A stretch of 64,000 nt of DNA from contig NZ_MKIO01000024.1 of NCBI RefSeq assembly GCF_001938945.1, positions 62,001 to 126,000 on the forward strand, in the 5' to 3' direction. The translations under genes and the position numbers were made by a program. Below are positions 44,111 through 51,843 of this stretch, piece by piece (position 1 is the first letter of the stretch; each line of letters begins with the position of its first letter). The DNA comes from Xaviernesmea rhizosphaerae. Its GTDB lineage: Bacteria > Pseudomonadota > Alphaproteobacteria > Rhizobiales > Rhizobiaceae. The notes beneath the pieces were generated by a model. That model made no database searches. It worked only from the letters and a program-made list of their open reading frames with translations, and was not told where the DNA came from.

Positions 44111-44156
44111 GCATCGGGCCGAAAGGTTGGAGCCGGTTTTCGGGAAGATCCCATGC
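44111..44156. repeat. family A palindrome, intact copy
   Basis: 46 bases beginning gcatcgggccgaaag and ending gatcccatgc, 39 of 46 identical to 18043-18088. The ccgaaa/ttttcgg inner pairing is kept while the terminal arm has drifted (one mismatch). A further half-element (gtccgatgccctg) follows at about 44193. Confidence 0.7.
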
Positions 44157-44377
44157 GCAGTCAAAGGTCGGGCGCAACGGGCTGATTTTCCGTCCGATGC
44201 CCTGCCGTCTTGCCCTGATCCCATGGCGATCCCGCCGCAGGCCAGCTCTGCACCAAGAGGACCTTTAATCTCGCCTGTGCATTCCCATATGCGTTCAGAC
44301 GATCCGCACGCCACCCTCTGGCGTGAAGGACAGACACCGTTCTGACAAGGACAAGGTTCTGACACAAGGACAGGCGA

Positions 44378-44758
44378 ATGGATGAGGTGAAGATCGGCGA
44401 GATCCTGTTGCCGGGCGAGGAAAGCGAGCAGGATGCCAAGGCGCGGCGCGTGCGCAAGCGCTTCTGGCCGACCCTGAAGCGGGCCATCGGCCATATTCCC
44501 TTCGCCCGCGACCTCGTCGCCAGCTACTATTGCGCACTCGACCCGGAGACGCCGCTGCGCACGCGCGGCATCCTTCTAGGCGCGCTCGCCTATTTCGTGC
44601 TGCCTTTCGATGTCGTGCCGGATTTTCTCGCGGTCGTCGGCTTTTCCGACGATATCGCTGTACTCACAGCCGCCTTTGCCGCCGTCAGCGGCCAGATCCG
44701 CGAACGGCATTACCAGAAGGCGGATGCGGCGCTGAAAGGGCCGATGCCGGAGAGCTGA
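44378..44758 (+). CDS. DUF1232 (YkvA-like) membrane protein
   Basis: A 126-aa protein whose core LRTRGILLGALAYFVLPFDV, VPDFLAVVGFSDDIAVLTAA is the DUF1232 domain: one or two hydrophobic helices with conserved PxDxxPD. Function unknown. The ATG at 44378 lies close after acaaggacagg. It converges on the ECF sigma gene. Confidence 0.9.
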   Translation: MDEVKIGEILLPGEESEQDAKARRVRKRFWPTLKRAIGHIPFARDLVASYYCALDPETPLRTRGILLGALAYFVLPFDVVPDFLAVVGFSDDIAVLTAAFAAVSGQIRERHYQKADAALKGPMPES

Positions 44759-44797
44759 GTGGTTGAGGAGCTTGGGCGCGGCGCTTGGCGTCCGGGT

Positions 44798-45370
44798 TCA
44801 GCTGGCGCTTTCGATCCCCTGCTCGCCAAGCAAGGTGCGCAGCTTGCCGAAGGCAAGCCGCAGTCGTGACTTGACCGTACCGAGCGGCAGGCCCGTTTCG
44901 GTGGCGATCTCGGAATGGGAGCGCCCCAGGAAAAAGGCCAGCTGCACCAGATGCAATTGCTCCTGCGGCAGCTTTTTGATCACCCGCTGCACCACATCCT
45001 CGCGATCCGTCATGTCCACCACCTCGTCTGGTGCGGGCGGTGCCGTCGGCTGAAGAGCCATGTCGTGCTCGTCCAGCTTGGCGGCGCGCTTTCGGCGCGC
45101 GGCATCGATCCGGCGGTTGCGCGCAATGCGAAACAGCCAGGTCGACAGCGAGGATTTCGCCGGATCGTAAAGATGCGCCTTGTTCCAAAGCACCACCATC
45201 ACCTCCTGCACCAGTTCCTCCGCTTCCATCGCGCTCATGCTCTGGCGCATCAGAAACGACTTCAAACGCGGTGCGAAAAAAGTGAAGAGCTGCGCGAAAG
45301 CAGCCTTGTCGCGGTTTTTGGCGACGGCATCCGCCAGGAGGGCAAACTGCCGCCGTTCATCACCATCCAT
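44798..45370 (-). CDS. ECF-type RNA polymerase sigma factor
   Basis: A 190-aa extracytoplasmic-function sigma. Region 2 is LFTFFAPRLKSFLMRQSMSA, MEAEELVQEVMVVLWNKAHL, FRIARNRRIDAARR; region 4 is LVQLAFFLGRSHSEIATETG, LPLGTVKSRLRLAFGKLR. It resembles rhizobial RpoE-type sigmas that answer to a cupin (ChrR-like) anti-sigma. No anti-sigma gene adjoins it: downstream is the convergent DUF1232 gene and upstream is a non-coding gap. The regulon is not deducible. Confidence 0.92.
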   Translation of the reverse strand: MDGDERRQFALLADAVAKNRDKAAFAQLFTFFAPRLKSFLMRQSMSAMEAEELVQEVMVVLWNKAHLYDPAKSSLSTWLFRIARNRRIDAARRKRAAKLDEHDMALQPTAPPAPDEVVDMTDREDVVQRVIKKLPQEQLHLVQLAFFLGRSHSEIATETGLPLGTVKSRLRLAFGKLRTLLGEQGIESAS

Positions 45371-45879
45371 GCGCCTCTTGAGGCCTCCCGCAAACGTGAT
45401 CGTCCGTCCAGGGCATCAGACCCCGAAGGGAAAGTGGTCCGCAGCTCTGGAATTTTTGTTCTTGCATCGATTTAACCGAAAAACCGTTTCTCGCTTTTCG
45501 GCCTGACGCTCTAATGACAACAGGTTGCCTGGTTTTGTCAAAGGTCAAACTCTCGCCCAATTTTTTCTGACAGTGGACGGCGACCGGACGGTCCGCATTG
45601 GGAAACCAAGCTTCCTTCCCCATCTTTCTTATTCGCCGCAGCAGGTGGCGGCCGGGCTCACCATGGCGCGCCGGCCGTGCTCTCGGGCCGGGGTAGGCCC
45701 TGCTGCTGGCGCTGATCTGCTCGACGGGAGGGGGACGCAGCAGGATCGTCCGGGCGCAGATGGGTCAAGAACGCTTTGTTAACCTCAACGAAGCCATAAT
45801 TGATTGCCTTGAACACCCCAGCGTCGCCTGCCAGGCCCCTTTGATGGGCGGCCGGCAGGCAAACTTATGGCAGGACAAG
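45371..45879. other. non-coding region between ECF sigma and ialB-like gene
   Basis: 509 bases, no credible gene. It contains gcatcagaccccgaagggaaa (a weak family A resemblance near 45411) and several AT-rich patches, e.g. ctttgttaacctcaacg near 45772, that could hold the divergent promoters. Confidence 0.5.
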
Positions 45880-46383
45880 ATGTTTGTACGAAAACTCACC
45901 CTTGCGCTCGCACTCGCGGTAACAGGTGCGGGCATCGCGGCGGCGCAATCGCCGACGCGCATCCAGCAGTTCAACGCCTGGGGCGCCTATTCCTATCAGT
46001 CGGGCAAGAGCAAGGTCTGCTATGTGCTCTCCGTTCCCAAGGAAAAGACACCGGCCAGCGTCGATCATGGCGACGTCTTCTTCCTCGTCTCCCAGCGCCC
46101 CGGCCAGAACATCTCCTATGAGCCGCAGGTGATGGTCGGCTATCCGCTGCAGGAAAATTCCAAGGTCACCGTCACCATCGACCAGAAGAATTTTACGCTG
46201 TTCACCAAGGGCAATTCGGCCTGGGTGGAAAATGCCGCGGAAGAGCCGGCGCTGGTCACGGCGATGAAGTCTGGCAAGTCGCTCAAGGTGGCCGCCAAGT
46301 CCCGCAAGGGCACGGCCACGTCCTACACCTATTCGCTCTCGGGCATCTCGGCAGCGCTGAAGCAGATCGAGAGCTGCAAGTAA
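45880..46383 (+). CDS. IalB-family secreted protein
   Basis: A 167-aa exported protein of the invasion-associated locus B family. Signal peptide KLTLALALAVTGAGIAAAQS; then mature motifs WGAYSYQSGKSKVCYVLSVP and TSYTYSLSGISAALKQIESC, with two cysteines likely forming a disulfide. IalB homologues are general in rhizobia and do not imply pathogenicity. The ATG at 45880 directly precedes the signal peptide. It precedes rlmN, as in relatives. Confidence 0.87.
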   Translation: MFVRKLTLALALAVTGAGIAAAQSPTRIQQFNAWGAYSYQSGKSKVCYVLSVPKEKTPASVDHGDVFFLVSQRPGQNISYEPQVMVGYPLQENSKVTVTIDQKNFTLFTKGNSAWVENAAEEPALVTAMKSGKSLKVAAKSRKGTATSYTYSLSGISAALKQIESCK

Positions 46384-46429
46384 GATCGGCGCTGGCAGGC
46401 CTCGTGCGGGGCTTTGGCGACATTATCGG

Positions 46430-46460
46430 AAAGGCGCGGCCCTCGGGCCGGCGCCTTTTT
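46430..46460 (+). terminator. terminator after ialB-like gene
   Basis: aaaggcgc pairs with gcgccttt, with ggccc/gggcc inside, followed by a T-tract (46456-46460). Confidence 0.88.
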
Positions 46461-46660
46461 GCATGTCGGGCGCGTGACTGCGCGGCGAAATCATGCTATG
46501 GGCCCGGCAAAGATTGATGGCTCCGTGCGCTCGCCGCCACGCGGCCTCCCCCTATGCTCACATGACCGATGACGACTGAAACGAGAAGGGCGGGATGATC
46601 CGCTCATGGCTCGATGCCCTTGTTTATCCGTCAGGCGCCGATCCGTCAGGAACAAACGAC

Positions 46661-47917
46661 ATGGCCGATACCGCTCTTTCCGACCTGCCTGCCAAGGCGT
46701 CGTCCGCCCCCTCCTTCTCTCCCATGGCCGCCGCGACGCGCCCCGCGCCGGAAAAGCCGTCGCTGATCGGCCTGACGCGCGAGGAGATGGCCGAGGCGCT
46801 GGGCGGCATCGGCGTGCCCGAGCGCCAGCGCCGCATGCGCGTCAACCAGCTGTGGCACTGGCTCTATGTGCGCGGCGTGTCCGATTTCGACGCGATGACC
46901 AATGTCGCCAAGGACATGCGCGCGCTGTTGAAGACGCATTTCACCATTGCCCGTCCGGAAGTGGTGGAGGAGCAAATTTCGAGCGACGGCACGCGCAAAT
47001 GGCTCCTGCGCTTTCCCGCCCGCGGCGCCGGCCGCCCGGTGGAGGTGGAAACCGTCTATATCCCCGAGGAAGGACGCGGCACGCTGTGCATGTCGAGCCA
47101 GGTCGGCTGTTCGTTGACCTGCTCCTTCTGCCACACCGGCACGCAGCGCCTTGTGCGCAATCTGACGGCCGAGGAGATCCTCGCCCAGCTTCTCCTGGCG
47201 CGCGACCGTCTCGGCGATTTTCCCGGTGCCGACGTGCCTGAAGGCGGGCTCATTCCGTCGAGCGACCGCAAGGTCACCAACATCGTCATGATGGGCATGG
47301 GTGAGCCGCTCTATAATTTCGAGGCGGTGAAGACCGCCCTGCTGATCGCGTCGGATGGCGACGGCTTGTCGCTCTCCAAGCGCCGTATCACGCTCTCCAC
47401 CTCGGGCGTCGTGCCTGAGATCGCCCGCACCGGCGAGGAAATCGGCGTGATGCTGGCAATCTCGCTCCATGCCGTGCGCGACGATCTTCGTGACATGCTG
47501 GTGCCGATCAACAAGAAATATCCGCTGAAGGAGTTGATGGAGGCCTGCCGGGCCTATCCGGGGCTCTCCAATGCCCGGCGCATCACCTTCGAATATGTCA
47601 TGCTCGAAGGCGTCAACGATTCGCTTGAGGATGCCAAGGATCTGGTCCGGCTGCTCAAGGGCATTCCCGCCAAGATCAACCTGATCCCCTTCAATCCCTG
47701 GCCGGGCACCAATTACCGCTGCTCCTCCTGGGAGCAGATCGAGACCTTCGCCGATTTCATCAACAGTGCCGGCTACGCATCACCGATCCGCACCCCGCGC
47801 GGCCGGGACATCCTGGCCGCCTGCGGCCAGCTGAAGTCGGAATCCGAGCGTATGCGCAAGGTTGACCGTCTTGCCTATGAGGCGATGATGATCGCCAATC
47901 ACGGCGAGGACGATTGA
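46661..47917 (+). CDS. rlmN: 23S rRNA / tRNA adenine-C2 methyltransferase RlmN
   Basis: Radical SAM methyltransferase that makes m2A in 23S rRNA (A2503) and tRNA (A37), 418 aa. The Fe-S motif is Cys150, Cys154 and Cys157 ([12 protein letters not shown]); the C-terminal catalytic cysteine is in [11 protein letters not shown]. The ATG at 46661 is chosen by family length and AGGA ten bases upstream. An earlier ATG (46595) adds an unconserved lead. Confidence 0.96.
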   Translation: MADTALSDLPAKASSAPSFSPMAAATRPAPEKPSLIGLTREEMAEALGGIGVPERQRRMRVNQLWHWLYVRGVSDFDAMTNVAKDMRALLKTHFTIARPEVVEEQISSDGTRKWLLRFPARGAGRPVEVETVYIPEEGRGTLCMSSQVGCSLTCSFCHTGTQRLVRNLTAEEILAQLLLARDRLGDFPGADVPEGGLIPSSDRKVTNIVMMGMGEPLYNFEAVKTALLIASDGDGLSLSKRRITLSTSGVVPEIARTGEEIGVMLAISLHAVRDDLRDMLVPINKKYPLKELMEACRAYPGLSNARRITFEYVMLEGVNDSLEDAKDLVRLLKGIPAKINLIPFNPWPGTNYRCSSWEQIETFADFINSAGYASPIRTPRGRDILAACGQLKSESERMRKVDRLAYEAMMIANHGEDD

Positions 47918-48039
47918 GGCGATCCGGTTCGGCGCCTGTCTAGGAACTTGCCCGTCGCTTGCCACGCGGTGGGAGCGGATGCGTGTTTTTCCGCGAACGC
48001 ATAGCCGTTTCCACCCCGACTTGCCTCGAACCTCGCCCC

Positions 48040-48936
48040 ATGATCGTCCGACCCAACCGCAACGGCTTCCTGACCCTCTTTGCCCTTCGCGGCTCGATCC
48101 TGCCGGCGATCGCGCCGCGGCTGATCGTGACCACGGGCGTCGCCTGCCTGGCCGTCGTCTTCTCGCGCCATCACCCCAGCCTGTTTTCCGGCGTGGGGTT
48201 GACGCCGTTCACGCTGATCGGGCTCACGCTGTCGATCTTCATGAGCTTTCGCAACAGCGCCTGCTTTGCCCGCTGGTGGGAGAGCCGCCAGCTCTGGGGC
48301 GCGATCGTCACGGAGATGCGTAGCATGGCGCGCCAGCTTGGCAGCCTCAGCCTTGAGGAGCGCCGGCCGATGCTGCTTGGCCTTCTCGGCTTTGCTCATG
48401 GTCTGGCCGCGCGCCTTCGCGGCCATGATGAAGCACATGCGATCGCTGCGGCAAGCGGCGGCGAGGGCTATGCCGGGGCGCCCAACCCGACCGATGCGGT
48501 GCTGCGGACCGTGGGCCTGCAGGCGGCGCGGCTGAATGCGCAAGGGCGGATCGGCGATATCGCACTCTCGCTCCTGGAAACACGGCTCGGTCATCTCAGT
48601 GCCGCTCAGGCCGGATGCGAGCGGATTGCCACCACGCCGCTGCCCTTCTCCTATTCTCTGCTGATGCATCGCACGGCGACGATCTTCTGCCTGCTGCTGC
48701 CCTTTGCGCTGGCCGGGACGCTCGGCTGGTGGTCGCCGGCCATTGTCTTCATCATGAGCTATACGCTCTTCGGCCTGGACCGGCTGGGCGACGAGCTGGA
48801 AAATCCCTTCGGTACGGATATGAACGACCTGCCGCTCGATGCGCTGGTGCGTGTTATCGAGCGCGACCTCCTGCACGCGGCCGAGCTGCACCCGCTGCCG
48901 CCGCCCCTCGAGCCGAAGAATTTTGTGCTGAGCTGA
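48040..48936 (+). CDS. bestrophin family ion channel protein
   Basis: A 298-aa membrane protein (UPF0187/bestrophin). Signature residues: NRNGFLTLFALRGSILPAIA, FRNSACFARWWESRQLWGAI and the C-terminal GLDRLGDELENPFGTDMNDL, LDALVRVIERDL. Bacterial members form pentameric ion channels. It begins 122 bases after rlmN and converges with the LysE gene. Confidence 0.93.
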   Translation: MIVRPNRNGFLTLFALRGSILPAIAPRLIVTTGVACLAVVFSRHHPSLFSGVGLTPFTLIGLTLSIFMSFRNSACFARWWESRQLWGAIVTEMRSMARQLGSLSLEERRPMLLGLLGFAHGLAARLRGHDEAHAIAAASGGEGYAGAPNPTDAVLRTVGLQAARLNAQGRIGDIALSLLETRLGHLSAAQAGCERIATTPLPFSYSLLMHRTATIFCLLLPFALAGTLGWWSPAIVFIMSYTLFGLDRLGDELENPFGTDMNDLPLDALVRVIERDLLHAAELHPLPPPLEPKNFVLS

Positions 48937-48972
48937 TCGCTCTGTGTCGGTGGGAGAGGCGCGCCGGCGGCT

Positions 48973-49614
48973 TTATCGCGCGCTGGTGAAAAGGATCTTC
49001 ACCGCAAAGAGCGAGAAGACCGAGGCGATCAGATAGTCGAGCCCGCGCAGGGCCTTGGGATTGGCGCGCAGCCAGCCCGACAGCGCATCCGCGCCCAGCA
49101 CCACCGCCAGCCCGATCGGAAGGCTGACGACAATCGACCATAGGCCGAGAAAGACCAGCTTGCCGGCGACATGCGGATCGCTGGCGCTGACGAATTGCGG
49201 CAGGAAGGTCATGAAGAAGATGATGACCTTCGGATTGAGCAGATTGACCCAGAGACCATTGACGAAGGCGCCGGCCAGCGACCGCTGGGCCGCGGTTTCC
49301 GGCCGCATGGAGAAGCTGGAGCCATGGCGGATGGCGGCGAAGGCGAGCCAGGCGAGATAGGCCGCGCCGCCGGTCTTCAAAAGCAGAAAGGCGGTCGGTG
49401 AGGCGACGATCAGTGCGGCGATGCCGAAGGCGACCAGCAGCGTATGGACCGAGACGCCGGTGCTGGTGCCGGCCAGCACCGCCAGCCCGATGGCGCGGCC
49501 ATCGCGCATCGATCGGCTCATCCACAGCGTCATGTCGGGCCCCGGCGTCAGCGCCAGAAGCAGGATCGCGCCGGTGAAGGCCAGGATGACGGGGAAGGAC
49601 GGCACGAAATCCAT
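48973..49614 (-). CDS. LysE/RhtB family amino-acid exporter
   Basis: A 213-aa membrane protein with five to six hydrophobic segments and the family N-terminus AILLLALTPGPDMTLWMSRS, then FVNGLWVNLLNPKVIIFFM. It exports amino acids or homoserine-like molecules; the exact substrate is unknown. Single gene, convergent with the bestrophin gene. Confidence 0.92.
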   Translation of the reverse strand: MDFVPSFPVILAFTGAILLLALTPGPDMTLWMSRSMRDGRAIGLAVLAGTSTGVSVHTLLVAFGIAALIVASPTAFLLLKTGGAAYLAWLAFAAIRHGSSFSMRPETAAQRSLAGAFVNGLWVNLLNPKVIIFFMTFLPQFVSASDPHVAGKLVFLGLWSIVVSLPIGLAVVLGADALSGWLRANPKALRGLDYLIASVFSLFAVKILFTSAR

Positions 49615-49734
49615 GGCAAAACTCCCGGAAAAGGGGTGATCGAAACGGCATTTGTCATCGCTAGGCCAAAGTCAAGTAACATGTTATGGAGCATGTGCCG
49701 AAACATTCCCATCCCTGCCACGAGATCGCCCTTC

Positions 49735-49980
49735 ATGCCCAGCACCGTGACCGTCACCCTTGACGACGATCTCCTGGCTCTCGCGCAGGAGCTGGTCGAT
49801 CGCGGCTGGTTCGGCTCGGTCGAGGAGGTGCTGCTCGGTGGTCTTCGCCGCTTGGAGCGCGAGGCGGAGGAACTCTGCGCCTTGCATGATACGCTGATGG
49901 AAGAGGGCGAAGAGGATGAGGACGAGGCCCTGGACGCGATGATGGCGCCCGCGCCGCGCCGGCAGCGGGACGCGGTCTGA
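49735..49980 (+). CDS. orphan ParD-like ribbon-helix-helix protein
   Basis: An 81-aa protein. The N-terminus VTVTLDDDLLALAQELVDRG, WFGSVEEVLLGGLRRLERE has the ParD/CopG ribbon-helix-helix pattern, and the C-terminus is highly acidic (EEGEEDEDEALDAM), as in toxin-neutralising tails. No ParE/RelE toxin gene adjoins; argG begins 143 bases downstream. Upstream in-frame codons give a longer frame but are not conserved. Confidence 0.72.
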   Translation: MPSTVTVTLDDDLLALAQELVDRGWFGSVEEVLLGGLRRLEREAEELCALHDTLMEEGEEDEDEALDAMMAPAPRRQRDAV

Positions 49981-50123
49981 TCAGGCGTTTCGCTCTCGGG
50001 GCTTAAGCCTTACCGAAGGCCGCCTTGGCACATCGTCATATTCCCGCTAAGAGTTCGCTGGATTTACGCGCTCCGGTCATCCGGCCGGGCCGCCTTCGAC
50101 CCCTCATCCGACGGACCCCTCCC

Positions 50124-51341
50124 ATGGCATCGCATACGAACGTCAAGAAGGTCGTCCTCGCCTATTCCGGCGGGCTCGACACCTCGATCATCCTGAAGTG
50201 GCTGCAGACCGAGCTCGGCGCCGAAGTCGTCACCTTCACGGCCGATCTCGGCCAGGGCGAGGAGCTGGAGCCGGCCCGCAAGAAGGCCGAGATGCTCGGC
50301 ATCAAGGAGATCTTCATCGAGGATGTGCGCGAGGAATTCGTGCGCGACTTCGTCTTCCCGATGTTCCGCGCCAATGCCGTCTATGAAGGCGTCTATCTGC
50401 TCGGCACCTCGATTGCCCGGCCGCTGATCTCCAAGCACCTGATCGAGATCGCCAAGAAGACCGGCGCCGACGCCATCGCCCATGGCGCCACCGGCAAGGG
50501 CAATGACCAGGTCCGCTTCGAACTGTCGGCCTATGCGCTGAACCCCGACATCAAGATCATCGCGCCTTGGCGCGACTGGTCGTTCAAGAGCCGCACTGAC
50601 CTCTTGAACTTCGCCGAGCAGCACCAGATCCCCGTGGCCAAGGACAAGAAGGGCGAAGCGCCTTTCTCGGTCGACGCCAATCTGCTGCACTCCTCCTCCG
50701 AGGGCAAGGTTCTGGAAGATCCGGCGCAGGAAGCGCCCGAATATGTGCATATGCGCACCATTTCCCCCGAGGCCGCGCCCGACAAGGCGACGATCATCAA
50801 GATCGGTTTCGAGAAGGGCGATGCCGTCTCCATCAATGGCGAGCGCCTCTCGCCCGCCACGCTGCTCGCCAAGCTCAATGATTACGGCCGCGACAATGGC
50901 ATCGGCCGCCTCGATCTCGTGGAAAACCGCTTCGTCGGCATGAAGAGCCGCGGCGTTTATGAGACCCCCGGCGGCACCATCCTGCTCGCCGCTCACCGCG
51001 CCATCGAATCGATCACGCTCGACCGGGGTGCTGCGCATCTCAAGGACGAGCTGATGCCGCGCTATGCCGAGCTGATCTATTACGGCTTCTGGTTCTCGCC
51101 GGAGCGCGAAATGCTGCAGGCCGCCATCGACCTGTCGCAGCGCCATGTCGAGGGCGAGGTGACGCTGAAGCTCTACAAGGGCAATGTCATGGTCATCGGC
51201 CGCGAATCGGAGAAGTCGCTCTATTCCGACAAGCTGGTCACCTTCGAGGACGACCAGGGCGCCTACGACCAGAAGGACGCTGCCGGCTTCATCAAGCTCA
51301 ACGCGCTGCGCCTGCGCACGCTGGGCAAGCGCGGCCGCTAA
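50124..51341 (+). CDS. argG: argininosuccinate synthase
   Basis: Condenses citrulline and aspartate with ATP in arginine synthesis, 405 aa. The N-type PP-loop is [19 protein letters not shown], and the core motif [20 protein letters not shown] is conserved. The ATG at 50124 begins the conserved [15 protein letters not shown]; the upstream in-frame extension is leader. A terminator follows. Confidence 0.97.
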   Translation: MASHTNVKKVVLAYSGGLDTSIILKWLQTELGAEVVTFTADLGQGEELEPARKKAEMLGIKEIFIEDVREEFVRDFVFPMFRANAVYEGVYLLGTSIARPLISKHLIEIAKKTGADAIAHGATGKGNDQVRFELSAYALNPDIKIIAPWRDWSFKSRTDLLNFAEQHQIPVAKDKKGEAPFSVDANLLHSSSEGKVLEDPAQEAPEYVHMRTISPEAAPDKATIIKIGFEKGDAVSINGERLSPATLLAKLNDYGRDNGIGRLDLVENRFVGMKSRGVYETPGGTILLAAHRAIESITLDRGAAHLKDELMPRYAELIYYGFWFSPEREMLQAAIDLSQRHVEGEVTLKLYKGNVMVIGRESEKSLYSDKLVTFEDDQGAYDQKDAAGFIKLNALRLRTLGKRGR

Positions 51342-51403
51342 ATCCGCGCCTTGACCGGTCCGCCGGTCGGAATGCGCAGTGGCGCACATTGCTGTGAGGC
51401 ATC

Positions 51404-51434
51404 ATCCCTGGGGTTCGCGCCCCGGGGATTTTTT
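51404..51434 (+). terminator. intrinsic terminator of argG
   Basis: atccctgggg and ccccggggat pair with one T-G over ttcgcg, followed by TTTTTT (51429-51434). Confidence 0.9.
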
Positions 51435-51511
51435 ATGGCTGAAGGCTGGCGCAGGCAGACACGAACCGGAGTGTCACAGCACGCGGCCCAGCTGGCTTGT
51501 TGGCACCGCAT

Positions 51512-51558
51512 CCCCCTCATCTGACCCTTCGGGCCATCTTCTCCCCGTGGGTGAGAAG
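51512..51558. repeat. family D repeat (ctcat..cttctcccc), forward copy
   Basis: It contains cccttcgggccatcttctcc. The same core occurs in reverse orientation at 51659-51705. Families of this type, ccctcatctg...cttctcccc, are common intergenic palindromes in Rhizobiaceae. Confidence 0.65.
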
Positions 51559-51658
51559 AGAGGTCCAGCGCCGTTTCACGCCTTCCAAGGGCGCCACGGA
51601 AAGCAGTGAGCCGGCTTTTTATCAGCGGAATGCGGTTCTGCCGCATCGTTCCCAGTCT

Positions 51659-51705
51659 CTTCTCCCCAGCGGGGAGAAGATGGCCCGAAGGGGCAGGCGA
51701 GGGGG
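51659..51705. repeat. family D repeat, inverted copy
   Basis: It begins with the palindrome ttctcccc-agc-ggggagaa and continues atggcccgaaggggcaggcg, the reverse complement of the 51512 element apart from a few bases. Together they could form a long stem spanning about 190 nt. Confidence 0.65.
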
Positions 51706-51790
51706 CGACGCCGAAGCCTCTCGTGCCCGAGAAGGCGTTGGCAACACCTGTCCAGCCCTCTGCGCCCTATCGACATCCCCCAAAACGCGA

Positions 51791-51817
51791 AGAAGCCGGG
51801 CTTTTGGCCCGGCTTCT
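51791..51817 (-). terminator. terminator after acnA
   Basis: agaagccgggc and gcccggcttct are perfectly complementary over a short loop, 27 bases after the acnA stop. On the minus strand it is followed by TCGCGTTTTG, a weak T-tract. Confidence 0.78.
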
Positions 51818-51843
51818 CCAGCTCTGTCTCTGTTGAGAAAGAG

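Noticed and set aside
43991..44494. 167-codon minus-strand frame where an anti-sigma gene might be
   Set aside because: It overlaps the pterin dehydratase and DUF1232 genes antisense and has no cupin zinc motif or membrane segment. It does not supply the missing anti-sigma factor.
45880..46383. IalB-like gene as evidence of a pathogen
   Set aside because: IalB homologues are widespread in free-living and symbiotic rhizobia, so no virulence inference is made.
49444..49734. Long N-terminal extension of the ParD-like gene
   Set aside because: It overlaps the LysE gene antisense and lacks similarity; the RHH domain begins at the ATG at 49735.
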